Assembly (NCBI GenBank): GCA_023664665.1
Contig: JAMPEY010000018.1
Location: 1 to 64,000, forward strand
Origin: Lachnoclostridium sp.
GTDB lineage: Bacteria; Bacillota; Clostridia; Lachnospirales; Lachnospiraceae
DNA: 64,000 nucleotides
Direction of reading: 5' to 3'
The position numbers and the translations under genes were made by a program. The notes beneath the pieces are model-generated. The model saw nothing but the letters and a program-made list of their open reading frames with translations, ran no database searches and was not told the origin of the DNA. This document shows positions 19,703-27,803 of the stretch, piece by piece (the first letter of the stretch is position 1; each line of letters opens with the position of its first letter).

Positions 19703-20770
19703 TTATACTTTTATTATTTTATGACCCGCCGCCTTCAACAAACGGTTCATGATAGCCTGTCCGAATCCCTGCGCGTCAAAACTTTCCGAAAAAATCACCG
19801 TCACGCTTTCCTCGTCAAACTCCCGCAGCGCCTGATATAAATTTCTTGCAACAGTCTTCTCGTCCCGCCTGCTGCCCACATTTTTTATCACATCCGCCTG
19901 ATAGAGGTGCGCCTGCTCCTTGGTGGCAATAATTCCCACCTTTTCACCGGCGTCCATAGCTTCTTTTGATTTTTCGTTAATATAATCTATCACCCGTCCG
20001 GGCATGCCCTCCACAATAGTCAGTTCTCCTTGCGGAGCATAATGCCTGTATTTCATCCCCGGCGCCCTTGGGGCTTGTCCTCTGTCATCCCCAAGAATCG
20101 TCTCATCCAGAGCAACCGATGCTCCGAGAGCGGTTTCCAGCATTTCCTTTGTAATATATCCGGGGCGCAGCACCTGAGGGGGATTTACCGTCATATCCAC
20201 AATAGTGGACTCCAAACCGATTTCACCCTCGCCGCCGTCCACAATCACATCAATTCTCCCCATCATGTCTTCTATCACATATCGGGCTTTTGTAGGGCTT
20301 GGCTTCCCCGAAAGGTTGGCGCTTGGCGCCGCCACATACCCCCCGCTGTATTCTATGATTTTCCGGGCGGTTGCATCCGAAGGCATCCGCACCGCCACGG
20401 TATCCAAGCCCCCCGTGGTCTCACAGGGCACTTTATCCGTCTTTTTCAAAATCATGGTGAGGGGTCCCGGCCAGAACGCTTCCGCCAGTTTCTCTGCCTC
20501 CCGCGTCACTTCCGCCGCGATGGCATAAATATCTTCAAGCCGGCAAATATGCACAATCAATGGATTATCCGAAGGCCTCCCCTTTGCGGCATAAATTTTG
20601 CGGGAAGATTCCGGATTCAGCGCATCTCCCCCGAGACCGTATACCGTCTCTGTCGGAAATGCCGCCAATCCCCCCTGTCTTATGACTTCACCCACCTGCC
20701 GCAGGGCGTTATCCTCCTCTCGGGAGCGGCTCTCTGCTTTCCGGCATACTTTTATGATTTTTGTTTCCAT
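19703..20770 (-). CDS. L-threonylcarbamoyladenylate synthase (Sua5/TsaC type)
   Basis: 355 aa from the ATG at 20770 (METKIIKV); the frame is open to 20839 but upstream residues are not family-like. It makes threonylcarbamoyl-AMP for the t6A37 modification of tRNA. The YrdC domain (about 20-210) has GGLAAFPTETVYGLG, the KGRPSDNPLIVHI nucleotide site and APSANLSGKPSPT. The C-terminal Sua5 domain (about 230-355) begins after APGMKYRHYAP. The best upstream AGGAG is 16 bases away, so initiation may be weak. Upstream of rpiB in the same run. Confidence 0.9.
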   Translation of the reverse strand: METKIIKVCRKAESRSREEDNALRQVGEVIRQGGLAAFPTETVYGLGGDALNPESSRKIYAAKGRPSDNPLIVHICRLEDIYAIAAEVTREAEKLAEAFWPGPLTMILKKTDKVPCETTGGLDTVAVRMPSDATARKIIEYSGGYVAAPSANLSGKPSPTKARYVIEDMMGRIDVIVDGGEGEIGLESTIVDMTVNPPQVLRPGYITKEMLETALGASVALDETILGDDRGQAPRAPGMKYRHYAPQGELTIVEGMPGRVIDYINEKSKEAMDAGEKVGIIATKEQAHLYQADVIKNVGSRRDEKTVARNLYQALREFDEESVTVIFSESFDAQGFGQAIMNRLLKAAGHKIIKV

Positions 20771-20910
20771 ATGGCCGTCAGAACATCTCCTCTTGTACTT
20801 TCCGTGGCATCTCATGTCCGTTCGGGCGCTTCCTGCCATGGATACGGTTTTATTATATCATAAGTTTCTTCAAAAGTAAAATGTTACTGATTATGTACTG
20901 TCAACTCCCG

Positions 20911-21663
20911 TTATTCATTTAAATACTGCACGATTCCCAGATGGATTGCCCACGCCAGTTCTTTTTGATAGTCTTTATTCCCCAGTTTCTCCGCCTCCGC
21001 CCGATTAGACAAAAATCCGCACTCCACAATTACGATGGGGACGCCGGTTTTCTTCAGCAGATAATAGCTGTCGTTGGCTTTAATCTGACGCTTGTTTTCT
21101 TTATCCGCTTTTTCCGCAAGCTGTGTCTGTATGATTTCCGCCAGCCGCTGTCCTTCCTTGCTGCCTGTATAATAGAAAACCTGAGCTCCGTGCACATACT
21201 CCTCCGGATAGCTGTTCTGATGAATGCTCACCGTAACATCCGGCGCAGTTTCATCTATCATTGCCACCCGGCGTTTCATATCCTGCACTTTCTTATTGTC
21301 GGTATTTTCATCATACAGCCCGTCACCCGTTTCTCTTGTCATCACTACTTTAATATCATCCGCCTCCAAATACTGCCTGACCAGCAAAGCAATCTCCAGA
21401 TTGATATCCTTTTCCAATGCGCCGTTAATCCCCACTTTACCCGGGTCGATTCCGCCGTGTCCCGCATCCACCACCACACATTTGCACTCCTTTTCGTTTA
21501 AGGCAGAAGGTTTTTGGCTTATTACATTTTGAGAGACTTCCCTCCCCGCCAGCGGCAGAGTCAGCAAAAGGAGCAGGCATATTCCCGCCAATGCCCGCTT
21601 CTTTCCTGTCTTTTGCCCGTTATTTTTTCCCTTGCCATGACTGTTATTTCGCAAATCTTTCAC
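20911..21663 (-). CDS. N-acetylmuramoyl-L-alanine amidase (Amidase_3, CwlD-like)
   Basis: 250 aa, GTG start at 21663 with GGGAG six bases upstream. A basic N-terminus and one hydrophobic segment (about 25-40) form a signal peptide or anchor. The amidase domain follows: VVDAGHGGIDPG (first zinc His), the Glu of EKDINLEIA, VSIHQNSYP (second His) and the catalytic-Glu segment VIVECGFLSN. It cleaves the MurNAc-L-Ala bond; CwlD relatives act in spore cortex formation. It stands alone between the Sua5 gene and the sortase gene. Confidence 0.9.
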   Translation of the reverse strand: MKDLRNNSHGKGKNNGQKTGKKRALAGICLLLLLTLPLAGREVSQNVISQKPSALNEKECKCVVVDAGHGGIDPGKVGINGALEKDINLEIALLVRQYLEADDIKVVMTRETGDGLYDENTDNKKVQDMKRRVAMIDETAPDVTVSIHQNSYPEEYVHGAQVFYYTGSKEGQRLAEIIQTQLAEKADKENKRQIKANDSYYLLKKTGVPIVIVECGFLSNRAEAEKLGNKDYQKELAWAIHLGIVQYLNE

Positions 21664-21865
21664 CGAATGCTCCCGCTTCCAATCGTTATCCTATTATATG
21701 CATGCCACATTTCCGACATACATGGGATACCGCCTGCTTCACACTGTCTTCCCGGAAACAGGGCTTTCCGACAAACCAAAGGAATAATATGGTGTCTGTC
21801 ATTGCATAATAATATTATGAAATTCTTAATTTATTATGAATTTTGCCCCATTGTCAAATTGACAG

Positions 21866-21895
21866 TTGATTTTCAATGTACTTCAGTCGTATAAT
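21866..21895 (+). promoter_or_regulatory. Sortase promoter predicted to give a leaderless transcript
   Basis: TTGATT (21866-21871) and TATAAT (21890-21895) are 18 bp apart. Transcription would begin about seven bases after the -10, at or next to the sortase ATG at 21902. There is no normal ribosome binding site, only GGGG adjacent to the ATG. Confidence 0.55.
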
Positions 21896-21901
21896 AGGGG
21901 C

Positions 21902-22828
21902 ATGGATAACACTGTGGATAATAATAGCAGAAAGGAAAAACTGATAACGGCTCTGACGGTCATTATTTTTATTTGTCTGACCTGTGCGGGCATTTTGTCC
22001 GCCAAAGAATATCTGGCGCGCAAACAGACCGAAGAACCTATTTCCCGGACACAGCCGGAAGCCGAATCAACCGTGGCTCCCCCTGCTAATATGACTTCCG
22101 AACCTTTAGAGACCATACCTTCCGGGAGTTCTTCCGAGCCGGATGCTTCGCAGGCACAGGATTCTCCGGCGCCGCCCCAAACGGTGCCCAACCCTTATGC
22201 AGACAACTATCTGGCAAACGAAGACATGGCTGCGTGGCTTCTGATTCCCGGTACCAATGTCGATTACCCCGTTATGTGGACTCCCCGGGATGAAGAATAC
22301 TATCTGCGCAGGGGATTTGACGGCAAACCGGACAATAACGGCTGTCTGATTCTGGATACGGACAGCTGCCTTGACCCTCTTACCACCAATCTGATTATCC
22401 ATGGTCATAATATGCGTTCCGGCGCCATGTTCGGCAAGCTTGCCGATTACGAAAAGGAAGATTTTTACAAAGAGCACAAACAAATGAGCCTGTATACCGA
22501 AAAATGCCTGCGCAATTATGAAGTCATTGCCGTTTTTCGCTCTCAGGTTTACAGACAGTCGGATCAGGTATTTAAGTTCTATAAATTCTTTCAGGCTGAT
22601 ACCCAGGAAGAATTTGATGACTTTTATCAAAATATCATGGCATTATCCCTATATGACACAGGTGTCACAGCACAGTTCGGAGATCACTTTCTCACACTGT
22701 CCACCTGCTCCTATCACTCAGAAACCGGAAGATTTGTCGTGGTTGCCAAAGAAGTGGAGACAGGCGATTATTATGACCCCATTTATCGGGAGGATGACCA
22801 AACAACTCACAAGGAGGTTAACTCATGA
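21902..22828 (+). CDS. srtB: Class B sortase
   Basis: 308 aa from the ATG at 21902 (MDNTVDNNSRKEK); an earlier in-frame ATG lies upstream of the predicted -10. One membrane helix (about 16-36) is followed by a Pro/Ser/Glu-rich linker and the sortase barrel. Catalytic residues are visible in LIIHGHNM (His), TLSTCSYH (Cys) and TGRFVVVAKE (Arg); TLSTC with the long helix-containing insert between His and Cys indicates class B. It anchors surface proteins to peptidoglycan. Its stop overlaps the ATG of the next gene, a protein carrying a sorting signal, so the pair is probably enzyme and dedicated substrate. Confidence 0.92.
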   Translation: MDNTVDNNSRKEKLITALTVIIFICLTCAGILSAKEYLARKQTEEPISRTQPEAESTVAPPANMTSEPLETIPSGSSSEPDASQAQDSPAPPQTVPNPYADNYLANEDMAAWLLIPGTNVDYPVMWTPRDEEYYLRRGFDGKPDNNGCLILDTDSCLDPLTTNLIIHGHNMRSGAMFGKLADYEKEDFYKEHKQMSLYTEKCLRNYEVIAVFRSQVYRQSDQVFKFYKFFQADTQEEFDDFYQNIMALSLYDTGVTAQFGDHFLTLSTCSYHSETGRFVVVAKEVETGDYYDPIYREDDQTTHKEVNS

Positions 22829-23685
22829 AACATTTTAAAAAAATTGCACTTCTCTTACTGTCCGCCGTGTGCTTGACAGTGCTTCCGGCGGCTAACACTC
22901 TCAAAGTATCCGCGGAGCAGCCCACCACGCACCTCATTGTTCTGGACGGCGACACCTGGACATGCAGAGTCGGCGGCGGCACTTGGGACGATTCCGAACC
23001 CGCAGAGCATTGGGAACTTTACTATCTGGAAAACGGAACATTTAAGGACGGCGATACTCTTGTCATCGACGGCGATGCTTCCGAAGAAAAGCGGCTGGAG
23101 CTTGATTTGGGACAGCGCCGCATCGGCAACCTGACCATTACAAACAGATCTGACAATATTGTCGTAAACGCCGGCAGCATTGACGAGTGCCATATATTAA
23201 GTGACAGTTCCGCGTCTATTACCGGTCCCATTACCAATGCATATGTATATGACTATGCCGTTGTTACTTTTTGTAGTGATGTCGCTAACCTAAACCTTAT
23301 CGGTTCCGATATATCGGTTCATGCAACGGTCGGCTGTCAGGGAACCGTCGGGCACTTGATTGCCAGAGACGATGCCTATATTCGTTATGAATGTTATAAT
23401 GTGGCGAAAGGACAGTTGGAGATTTATGAGGGAGACTTGAAAACAGATCCCGCTTACTACACTGCCTTACCTTCCGCTGCTACACCCACCGCTCCTGTAG
23501 CCTATGTTCCTCAAAACACGCCTCAGGCGGCTGCTCCCGCGGCATCCGCTCCTGCAGCGTCCGGCGCATCCGATGCTTATGATAAGGTGCCCAAGACCGG
23601 AGACAACAGCGTACCCCTTCCTCTTTTGTTAGTCGGTGTCGCTGCTATATGTTTCGCAGGCAGAACTGCGTTGAAAAGAGCATAA
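22825..23685 (+). CDS. Cell-wall-anchored surface protein with VPKTG sorting signal
   Basis: 286 aa. A signal peptide (MKHFKKIALLLLSAVCLTVL, cleaved near VSA) is followed by a beta-strand-rich domain of about 180 residues with no family I recognise. An Ala/Pro/Thr-rich spacer (about 215-255) leads to VPKTGDNS, then a hydrophobic segment PLPLLLVGVAAICFAG and the basic tail RTALKRA. This is a complete sorting signal in which Val replaces the usual Leu of LPXTG. The start overlaps the sortase stop (ATGA), giving translational coupling. Confidence 0.85.
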   Translation: MKHFKKIALLLLSAVCLTVLPAANTLKVSAEQPTTHLIVLDGDTWTCRVGGGTWDDSEPAEHWELYYLENGTFKDGDTLVIDGDASEEKRLELDLGQRRIGNLTITNRSDNIVVNAGSIDECHILSDSSASITGPITNAYVYDYAVVTFCSDVANLNLIGSDISVHATVGCQGTVGHLIARDDAYIRYECYNVAKGQLEIYEGDLKTDPAYYTALPSAATPTAPVAYVPQNTPQAAAPAASAPAASGASDAYDKVPKTGDNSVPLPLLLVGVAAICFAGRTALKRA

Positions 23686-23709
23686 AAAGAAAAAGAATTC
23701 AGAAAAACG

Positions 23710-23755
23710 GCTGTCGCTTTCACAAATGGAAATTCGTGAAGCGGCAGCTTCTTAT
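23710..23755 (+). terminator. Terminator after the sortase-substrate pair
   Basis: GCTGTCGCTTTCAC (23710-23723) pairs with GTGAAGCGGCAGC (23736-23748) over about 12 bp allowing a wobble, followed by TTCTTATATTT. Confidence 0.6.
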
Positions 23756-23797
23756 ATTTGATGTAAACATTGCCTATAAACACGGATTGCCTCCCAT

Positions 23798-23805
23798 GCT
23801 ATAAT
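23798..23805 (+). promoter_or_regulatory. Extended -10 promoter reading into the 206-bp hairpin element
   Basis: TG-C-TATAAT ends at 23805 (TATAAT 23800-23805) with no clear -35. Transcription from here would cross the hairpin element and reach the 128-aa gene. Confidence 0.45.
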
Positions 23806-23838
23806 AGAAAAGGAACAAGGCAACATACACAAAAATCG

Positions 23839-24044
23839 TAGGTAATTGCGAAACTCTTGTTTTTAAAGAGTGTCGTTGTACAGATTGCACATTCCACCGC
23901 AGACACGCTTTCGCTTCAAGAAAAACGCAACAGTGCTAAGCTCGAAAGTACCTCTCTAAGCGCTGGCGTTTTTCAAGAGTCTGCTTGTGGAACATGCAAT
24001 CTGTCCAACTCGTTTTATAAAAGATAGAGTTTCGCAATCGCCTA
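23839..24044 (+). repeat. 206-bp inverted-repeat (MITE-like or structured RNA) element
   Basis: Terminal arms TAGGTAATTGCGAAACTCT (23839-23857) and its complement at 24026-24044 match at 17 of 19 positions. Inner arms also pair: 23875-23904 with 23979-24009 (GTTG-ACAGATTGCA--TTCCAC shared), GAAAAACGC 23920-23928 with GCGTTTTTC 23966-23974, and AGTGCT with AGCGCT near the tip. The same tetramer ATCG flanks both ends (23835-23838 and 24045-24048), like a target duplication. No open frame inside. This interval (23686-24066) has no gene; apart from the terminator, promoter and this element I see nothing else in it. Confidence 0.65.
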
Positions 24045-24066
24045 ATCGTTTGGAAAGGAGAACACT

Positions 24067-24453
24067 ATGCCCGTACTTTACACAGAACCTCAAGATAAGA
24101 GCCAATATGCGCAATTGGACACAACGGATGGAGGCGTTCTCTGGCTCGACTGGGAATCATGGTTTCATCCCTATATCATCTACAGCCAGGAATCCATAGA
24201 CGCACTGGCTCCTGAACTCAAAGAATTTATATTGAGATGGCGCGAGATTGCCCGGAAAGCCAAAGAAACCTTTGAGCCTTACTGTCCCGAGAAATACGCG
24301 GGGAACAGATTCATCTACAAAGATACCTTCTATAAAATACCGGGGATGCCGGGAATCTCAAACGAACTCTATGCCCATGTGTCAACGGGTATGGAAGAAG
24401 AGCTCAAACAGATGGGCTGCCCGTTTGTGGACTATACAGGGTCTATTGATTAA
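24067..24453 (+). CDS. Hypothetical protein, 128 aa
   Basis: Not recognised. The ATG has AAAGGAG 7 bases upstream. The sequence is acidic and aromatic-rich (VLWLDWESWFHPYIIY), has no signal peptide or membrane helix, and contains one amphipathic stretch (APELKEFILRWREIARKAKE). It lies 22 bp after the inverted-repeat element, which would form most of its 5' untranslated region, and is convergent with the GH18 gene (12 bp apart). Good ribosome binding site and a frame without competitors support a real gene. Confidence 0.6.
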   Translation: MPVLYTEPQDKSQYAQLDTTDGGVLWLDWESWFHPYIIYSQESIDALAPELKEFILRWREIARKAKETFEPYCPEKYAGNRFIYKDTFYKIPGMPGISNELYAHVSTGMEEELKQMGCPFVDYTGSID

Positions 24454-24465
24454 AAATGCTCCTCT

Positions 24466-26169
24466 TTAAGAGTTGGCATAGATATTTAACAGCTCCCATG
24501 CTGTTTCCGTTCCATAGCCCAGCCGCCACACTGCCACTCCCCCAATATTCCTTGCTTTCATGACATTCAGCTTCACGCTGATAGACTGCTCGTCCTCCAC
24601 CCATACCTGATAGGTGGCGCTGCCCTCTTTCCATTCCACATAATTCTGACAGGTCGTCTCATCCCATACCTTTTCCACTCCTATCCGCTTTAAATACTCC
24701 GCGGTATTATTCAGGGTCAGATATTTATCCGTGACATTGGCTCCCTCCACTCTCCATTCAATGGTATAAAACGGCAGGGCGTTTATTACCTTTTCCGCCG
24801 GCACCTGCTCAAGGGTTTTGTCAAGCCCTCCCGACACATATTCGATGCTTGCCACACTTCCGGGGTCCTTGCTGCCATGCCAATGTTCGTCATAACCCAT
24901 GATGACTACATAATCCAAAATCTCCCCCTGCACATCCAGACGGTAATAATTGTTGAAGTGAAAGGGTACATAATTGTCCACGGAAAGCACAAGCCCGCTC
25001 GTTCTGCACCTGACGGAAAGCTCCCTCAAAAATTGTACATAATGGATCCCGCAGGCTTCCTCCAATCCCTCAAAGTCAATATTGATGCCGTCCATCCCCA
25101 GCTCCAATGCGGTATTGCTGATCTGATTTACCAGATTCTGCCTCTTGGTTGTGGAGGACAATACCGTCAGCGTATCAATCGCCTCTCCGGTTTCATTTTT
25201 ATAGTTAAAATTGTCCAGCGCTCCCCAAACCTGTAATCCTTTCGCGTGCGCCCTGTCCACATAATCCTTTGTCCCAAAACTCCTGAAATTGCCTTCATTG
25301 TCATTTAAACTGAACCATGTGGGCGAAATCACATTCATGCCTCTGGACTCCGCCACCATATCATCCAGCGTACTGTTGCCCACCACCGCACCTATGGCAT
25401 GGAAGCCCATATTCACCTTTTTATTCATAAGAAGCGAGGTATATTCCGGCGCAGCATAATCCGTAACCGGAGTCTCCTGCTGTTCTTCCCCTTCGCTCAG
25501 ACGCTTGTTTTCCACATATCCGATTATGGAGTCCGATGTCTTTACCTTGCTCCATGTATCCATCTGCTCCAGAATCTCTACGCTCTCTCCGGCTTCCATA
25601 TCCCGCAGAATGGGACTCTTGATGCCGCCCTTCTCCCGCACGGCGGTTTTTTTGTTGATTTGCGCCGTCATACGCACTCCCCACTCTGTATAAACCTGTA
25701 CATGCCTGTCATACATATCATAGGAAAAATTGGTATACTGCTTCACGAAATCCGCCGCCACATAGACCTTTTCACCTTCCGTATAGGCAATCACATATCC
25801 CGCATCCGTTTCGCCCTCGGATGTGCTGTAAGCGGTTCCGCCCAGATTTGCCCGGATATTCTCTACCGCAGTGGTATACAGCAACAGATTTTCCGACAAA
25901 TCCACATAGAAAATTTCATTCAGATATTTGTGTACGGTGTCCAGATCAAAATAGCAGATGCCGTCTTTGATAACGGCTTTCTCCTCCACCGTTTCATCCT
26001 GTAAAATAATGGCGCTTTCCTCCCCCGACACCTGATAGAACGCATCCATATCAACTCTTTCCTTACTATAAGAATATTTATCATAAACCATCTTGCCTAC
26101 GGCAGCGCCTCCTATGATTAATATAAGAAGCATTGCAATCACAACCGGTATAATTTTCTTTTTGTTCAC
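24466..26169 (-). CDS. Membrane-anchored GH18-family protein with SH3-like domain
   Basis: 567 aa, GTG start at 26169 with AGGGA upstream. An N-terminal helix (about 6-28) anchors it outside the cell. Residues ~35-170 resemble a copper-amine-oxidase-N-like/stalk domain (CYFDLDTVHKYLNEIFYVD). A bacterial SH3 domain spans about 170-235 (KTAVREKGGIKSPILRDMEA). The GH18 barrel covers about 250-565, with GMDGINIDFEG placing Asp365 and Glu367 at the catalytic end; the second Asp of the DxxDxDxE motif is Asn, as in YaaH/YdhD-type spore cortex proteins. Likely role: binding or cleavage of peptidoglycan sugars. Confidence 0.85.
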   Translation of the reverse strand: MNKKKIIPVVIAMLLILIIGGAAVGKMVYDKYSYSKERVDMDAFYQVSGEESAIILQDETVEEKAVIKDGICYFDLDTVHKYLNEIFYVDLSENLLLYTTAVENIRANLGGTAYSTSEGETDAGYVIAYTEGEKVYVAADFVKQYTNFSYDMYDRHVQVYTEWGVRMTAQINKKTAVREKGGIKSPILRDMEAGESVEILEQMDTWSKVKTSDSIIGYVENKRLSEGEEQQETPVTDYAAPEYTSLLMNKKVNMGFHAIGAVVGNSTLDDMVAESRGMNVISPTWFSLNDNEGNFRSFGTKDYVDRAHAKGLQVWGALDNFNYKNETGEAIDTLTVLSSTTKRQNLVNQISNTALELGMDGINIDFEGLEEACGIHYVQFLRELSVRCRTSGLVLSVDNYVPFHFNNYYRLDVQGEILDYVVIMGYDEHWHGSKDPGSVASIEYVSGGLDKTLEQVPAEKVINALPFYTIEWRVEGANVTDKYLTLNNTAEYLKRIGVEKVWDETTCQNYVEWKEGSATYQVWVEDEQSISVKLNVMKARNIGGVAVWRLGYGTETAWELLNIYANS

Positions 26170-26930
26170 TTCTTGTCCCTGATTTCCGCCTTTTGGCAGC
26201 CCTTTCTCTCAAAGTTTATTTTGCCCGTATTTTGATGTGCTTATAACTGTCCGGTCATTGCCGGACAGTTATATTCTAGCACAACATTTTCCTGCCGTCA
26301 TTACCAATTTTGACAAATTTCAATATTACTTTTCCGGCATAGAAGGCAACCCAGTGATTGACAGCAAAAATAATCAGGCAGGAATCCTTTGGAATCCATC
26401 GGACCAAAAGGAAAAATCTGTGATATATTATTGGGAGACGCTTCCGGCAGCACGCAATCAGTAAAAATTGCTAGTAAAAACATGTTTAAAATGGATTATA
26501 ATTGTGAAAAGTATTAGTTGAATTACCAGATTAGGCACGATATGCCTGTAAGACATCCTCAATATTAGAGTCATCCTGCCGAAACGCCGCATAAACTATC
26601 ATAGAAGCCTAATCCGGCTTTCTCAAAAATGACTGTAATAAATTTGAATCTTAGCGTATAAATAAAACATAAGGATGAAATAGAGCGAACCGCTCAAAGC
26701 ATACTATATTACAGATAATCAACCAATTGCAAGACTGCCACCTCCTTCCCCGTACTATGGAGTGCCGGAAGCGCTGTATTGTGTATTATAAATGATATTA
26801 CACTTTTTGACAAGATATATTCCGAAATTTTTCCAAATTTCTTAAAAATTTTTAAACTGTAGCGCAAGTCTATTGACTTGGACGCCCTAAAAGTATTAAG
26901 ATACTTGTAACTAATAAGGAAGGATGCCAT
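26170..26930. other. Gene-poor interval between the GH18 gene and mecA
   Basis: No convincing gene. A perfect 12-bp inverted repeat ATAACTGTCCGG / CCGGACAGTTAT lies at 26243-26254 and 26261-26272, upstream of the GH18 gene; it lacks a T run and could be an operator. GATTAGGC 26529-26536 is inverted at 26607-26614. The frames at 26237-26464 (+) and 26709-26930 (-) have no ribosome binding site and unnatural composition. The mecA promoter occupies the right end. Confidence 0.5.
26873..26902 (+). promoter_or_regulatory. mecA promoter
   Basis: TTGACT (26873-26878) and TAAGAT (26897-26902) with an 18-bp spacer, 28 bp before the mecA ATG. Confidence 0.6.
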
Positions 26931-27659
26931 ATGAAAATAGAAAAAGTAAACGAAAATCAGATTCGCTGCACCCTGACCAGAGAGGATTTAATCAGCCGCG
27001 AATTGAAAATCAGTGAATTGGCCTATGGCACGGAAAAAGCCAAAAACCTTTTCCGGGATATGATGCAGCAGGCTCATTTTGAATTTGGGTTTGAAGCCGA
27101 GGATATTCCTCTGATGATAGAGGCGATTCCTTTAAATTCAGAATGTATCGTGCTCATTGTCACCAAGGTGGAGGACCCCGACGAACTGGATACGCGTTTT
27201 GCCCGCTTTGCCCCTTCCGTTATGGAAGACGACGAAGATTACGATGATGACTTCGATCCCGCCAACGAGGTTCTGGACTTTTTCCGCAAATTAAGAGAGC
27301 CTGCCGACACATCTTCGGATATGTCCGTAACGCCTGTTTCTCCGGAAGCGCCGCAGGAAGCTTTAGACCGCACCATCATTTTTGCCATGGATTCCCTGCA
27401 GCAGGTCATGAATGCCGCCGCGGTTTCCTGTGGGCATTTTAAGGGACAAAGTAAGCTCTACAAGGAAGAGCCCAGCGGCAGATATCTTTTGGTTCTGCAG
27501 CAGCAGGGGATGGACGCCGGAATGTTTAATAAGGTCTGCAACACCATCTCCGAGTATGGCACCCCCCAACGCACCCAATCCGCCGGCAAGACTTTTCTGG
27601 CGGAGCACTATGAAGCGTTAATTTCGGAAAACGCCCTGGGACTTCTGGGACAAAAATAA
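26931..27659 (+). CDS. mecA: ClpC adaptor protein MecA
   Basis: 242 aa. Starts MKIEKVNENQIRCTLTREDL, the conserved substrate-binding N-terminal domain (about 1-90). An acidic linker (EDDEDYDDDFD, about 100-112) joins it to the ClpC-binding C-terminal domain (about 145-240). MecA delivers proteins to the ClpCP protease and, in Bacillus, represses competence by degrading ComK. AGGAAGG precedes the ATG, with a promoter just upstream; it is a single-gene unit ended by a strong hairpin. Confidence 0.9.
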   Translation: MKIEKVNENQIRCTLTREDLISRELKISELAYGTEKAKNLFRDMMQQAHFEFGFEAEDIPLMIEAIPLNSECIVLIVTKVEDPDELDTRFARFAPSVMEDDEDYDDDFDPANEVLDFFRKLREPADTSSDMSVTPVSPEAPQEALDRTIIFAMDSLQQVMNAAAVSCGHFKGQSKLYKEEPSGRYLLVLQQQGMDAGMFNKVCNTISEYGTPQRTQSAGKTFLAEHYEALISENALGLLGQK

Positions 27660-27664
27660 ATGTG

Positions 27665-27702
27665 AAAAAGGTAAGCACAGGTTCCTGCGCTTACCTTTTA
27701 TT
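27665..27702. terminator. Bidirectional terminator between mecA and the convergent large secreted-protein gene
   Basis: AAAGGTAAGC (27667-27676) pairs with GCTTACCTTT (27689-27698); CAGG/CCTG extend the stem inside. T-rich on the plus side (CCTTTTATT) and A-rich before it, so it can act in both directions. Confidence 0.8.
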
Positions 27703-27803
27703 CATGGTATTGTTTTAGCCGATTTCCAAAACCTTAATTCATCCGTCTTATATTCGCCGTAGTAAGCGCATAATGAGTCGGTTCGGCAGGAATTCCCGGG
27801 AGT

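Noticed and set aside
26237..26483. Short frames on both strands in the GH18-mecA gap
   Set aside because: No ribosome binding sites, no recognisable residues, and a perfect hairpin overlaps one of them.
26709..26930. 73-aa minus-strand frame before mecA
   Set aside because: It runs through the mecA promoter and ribosome binding site and is very A/T-rich; read as noncoding.
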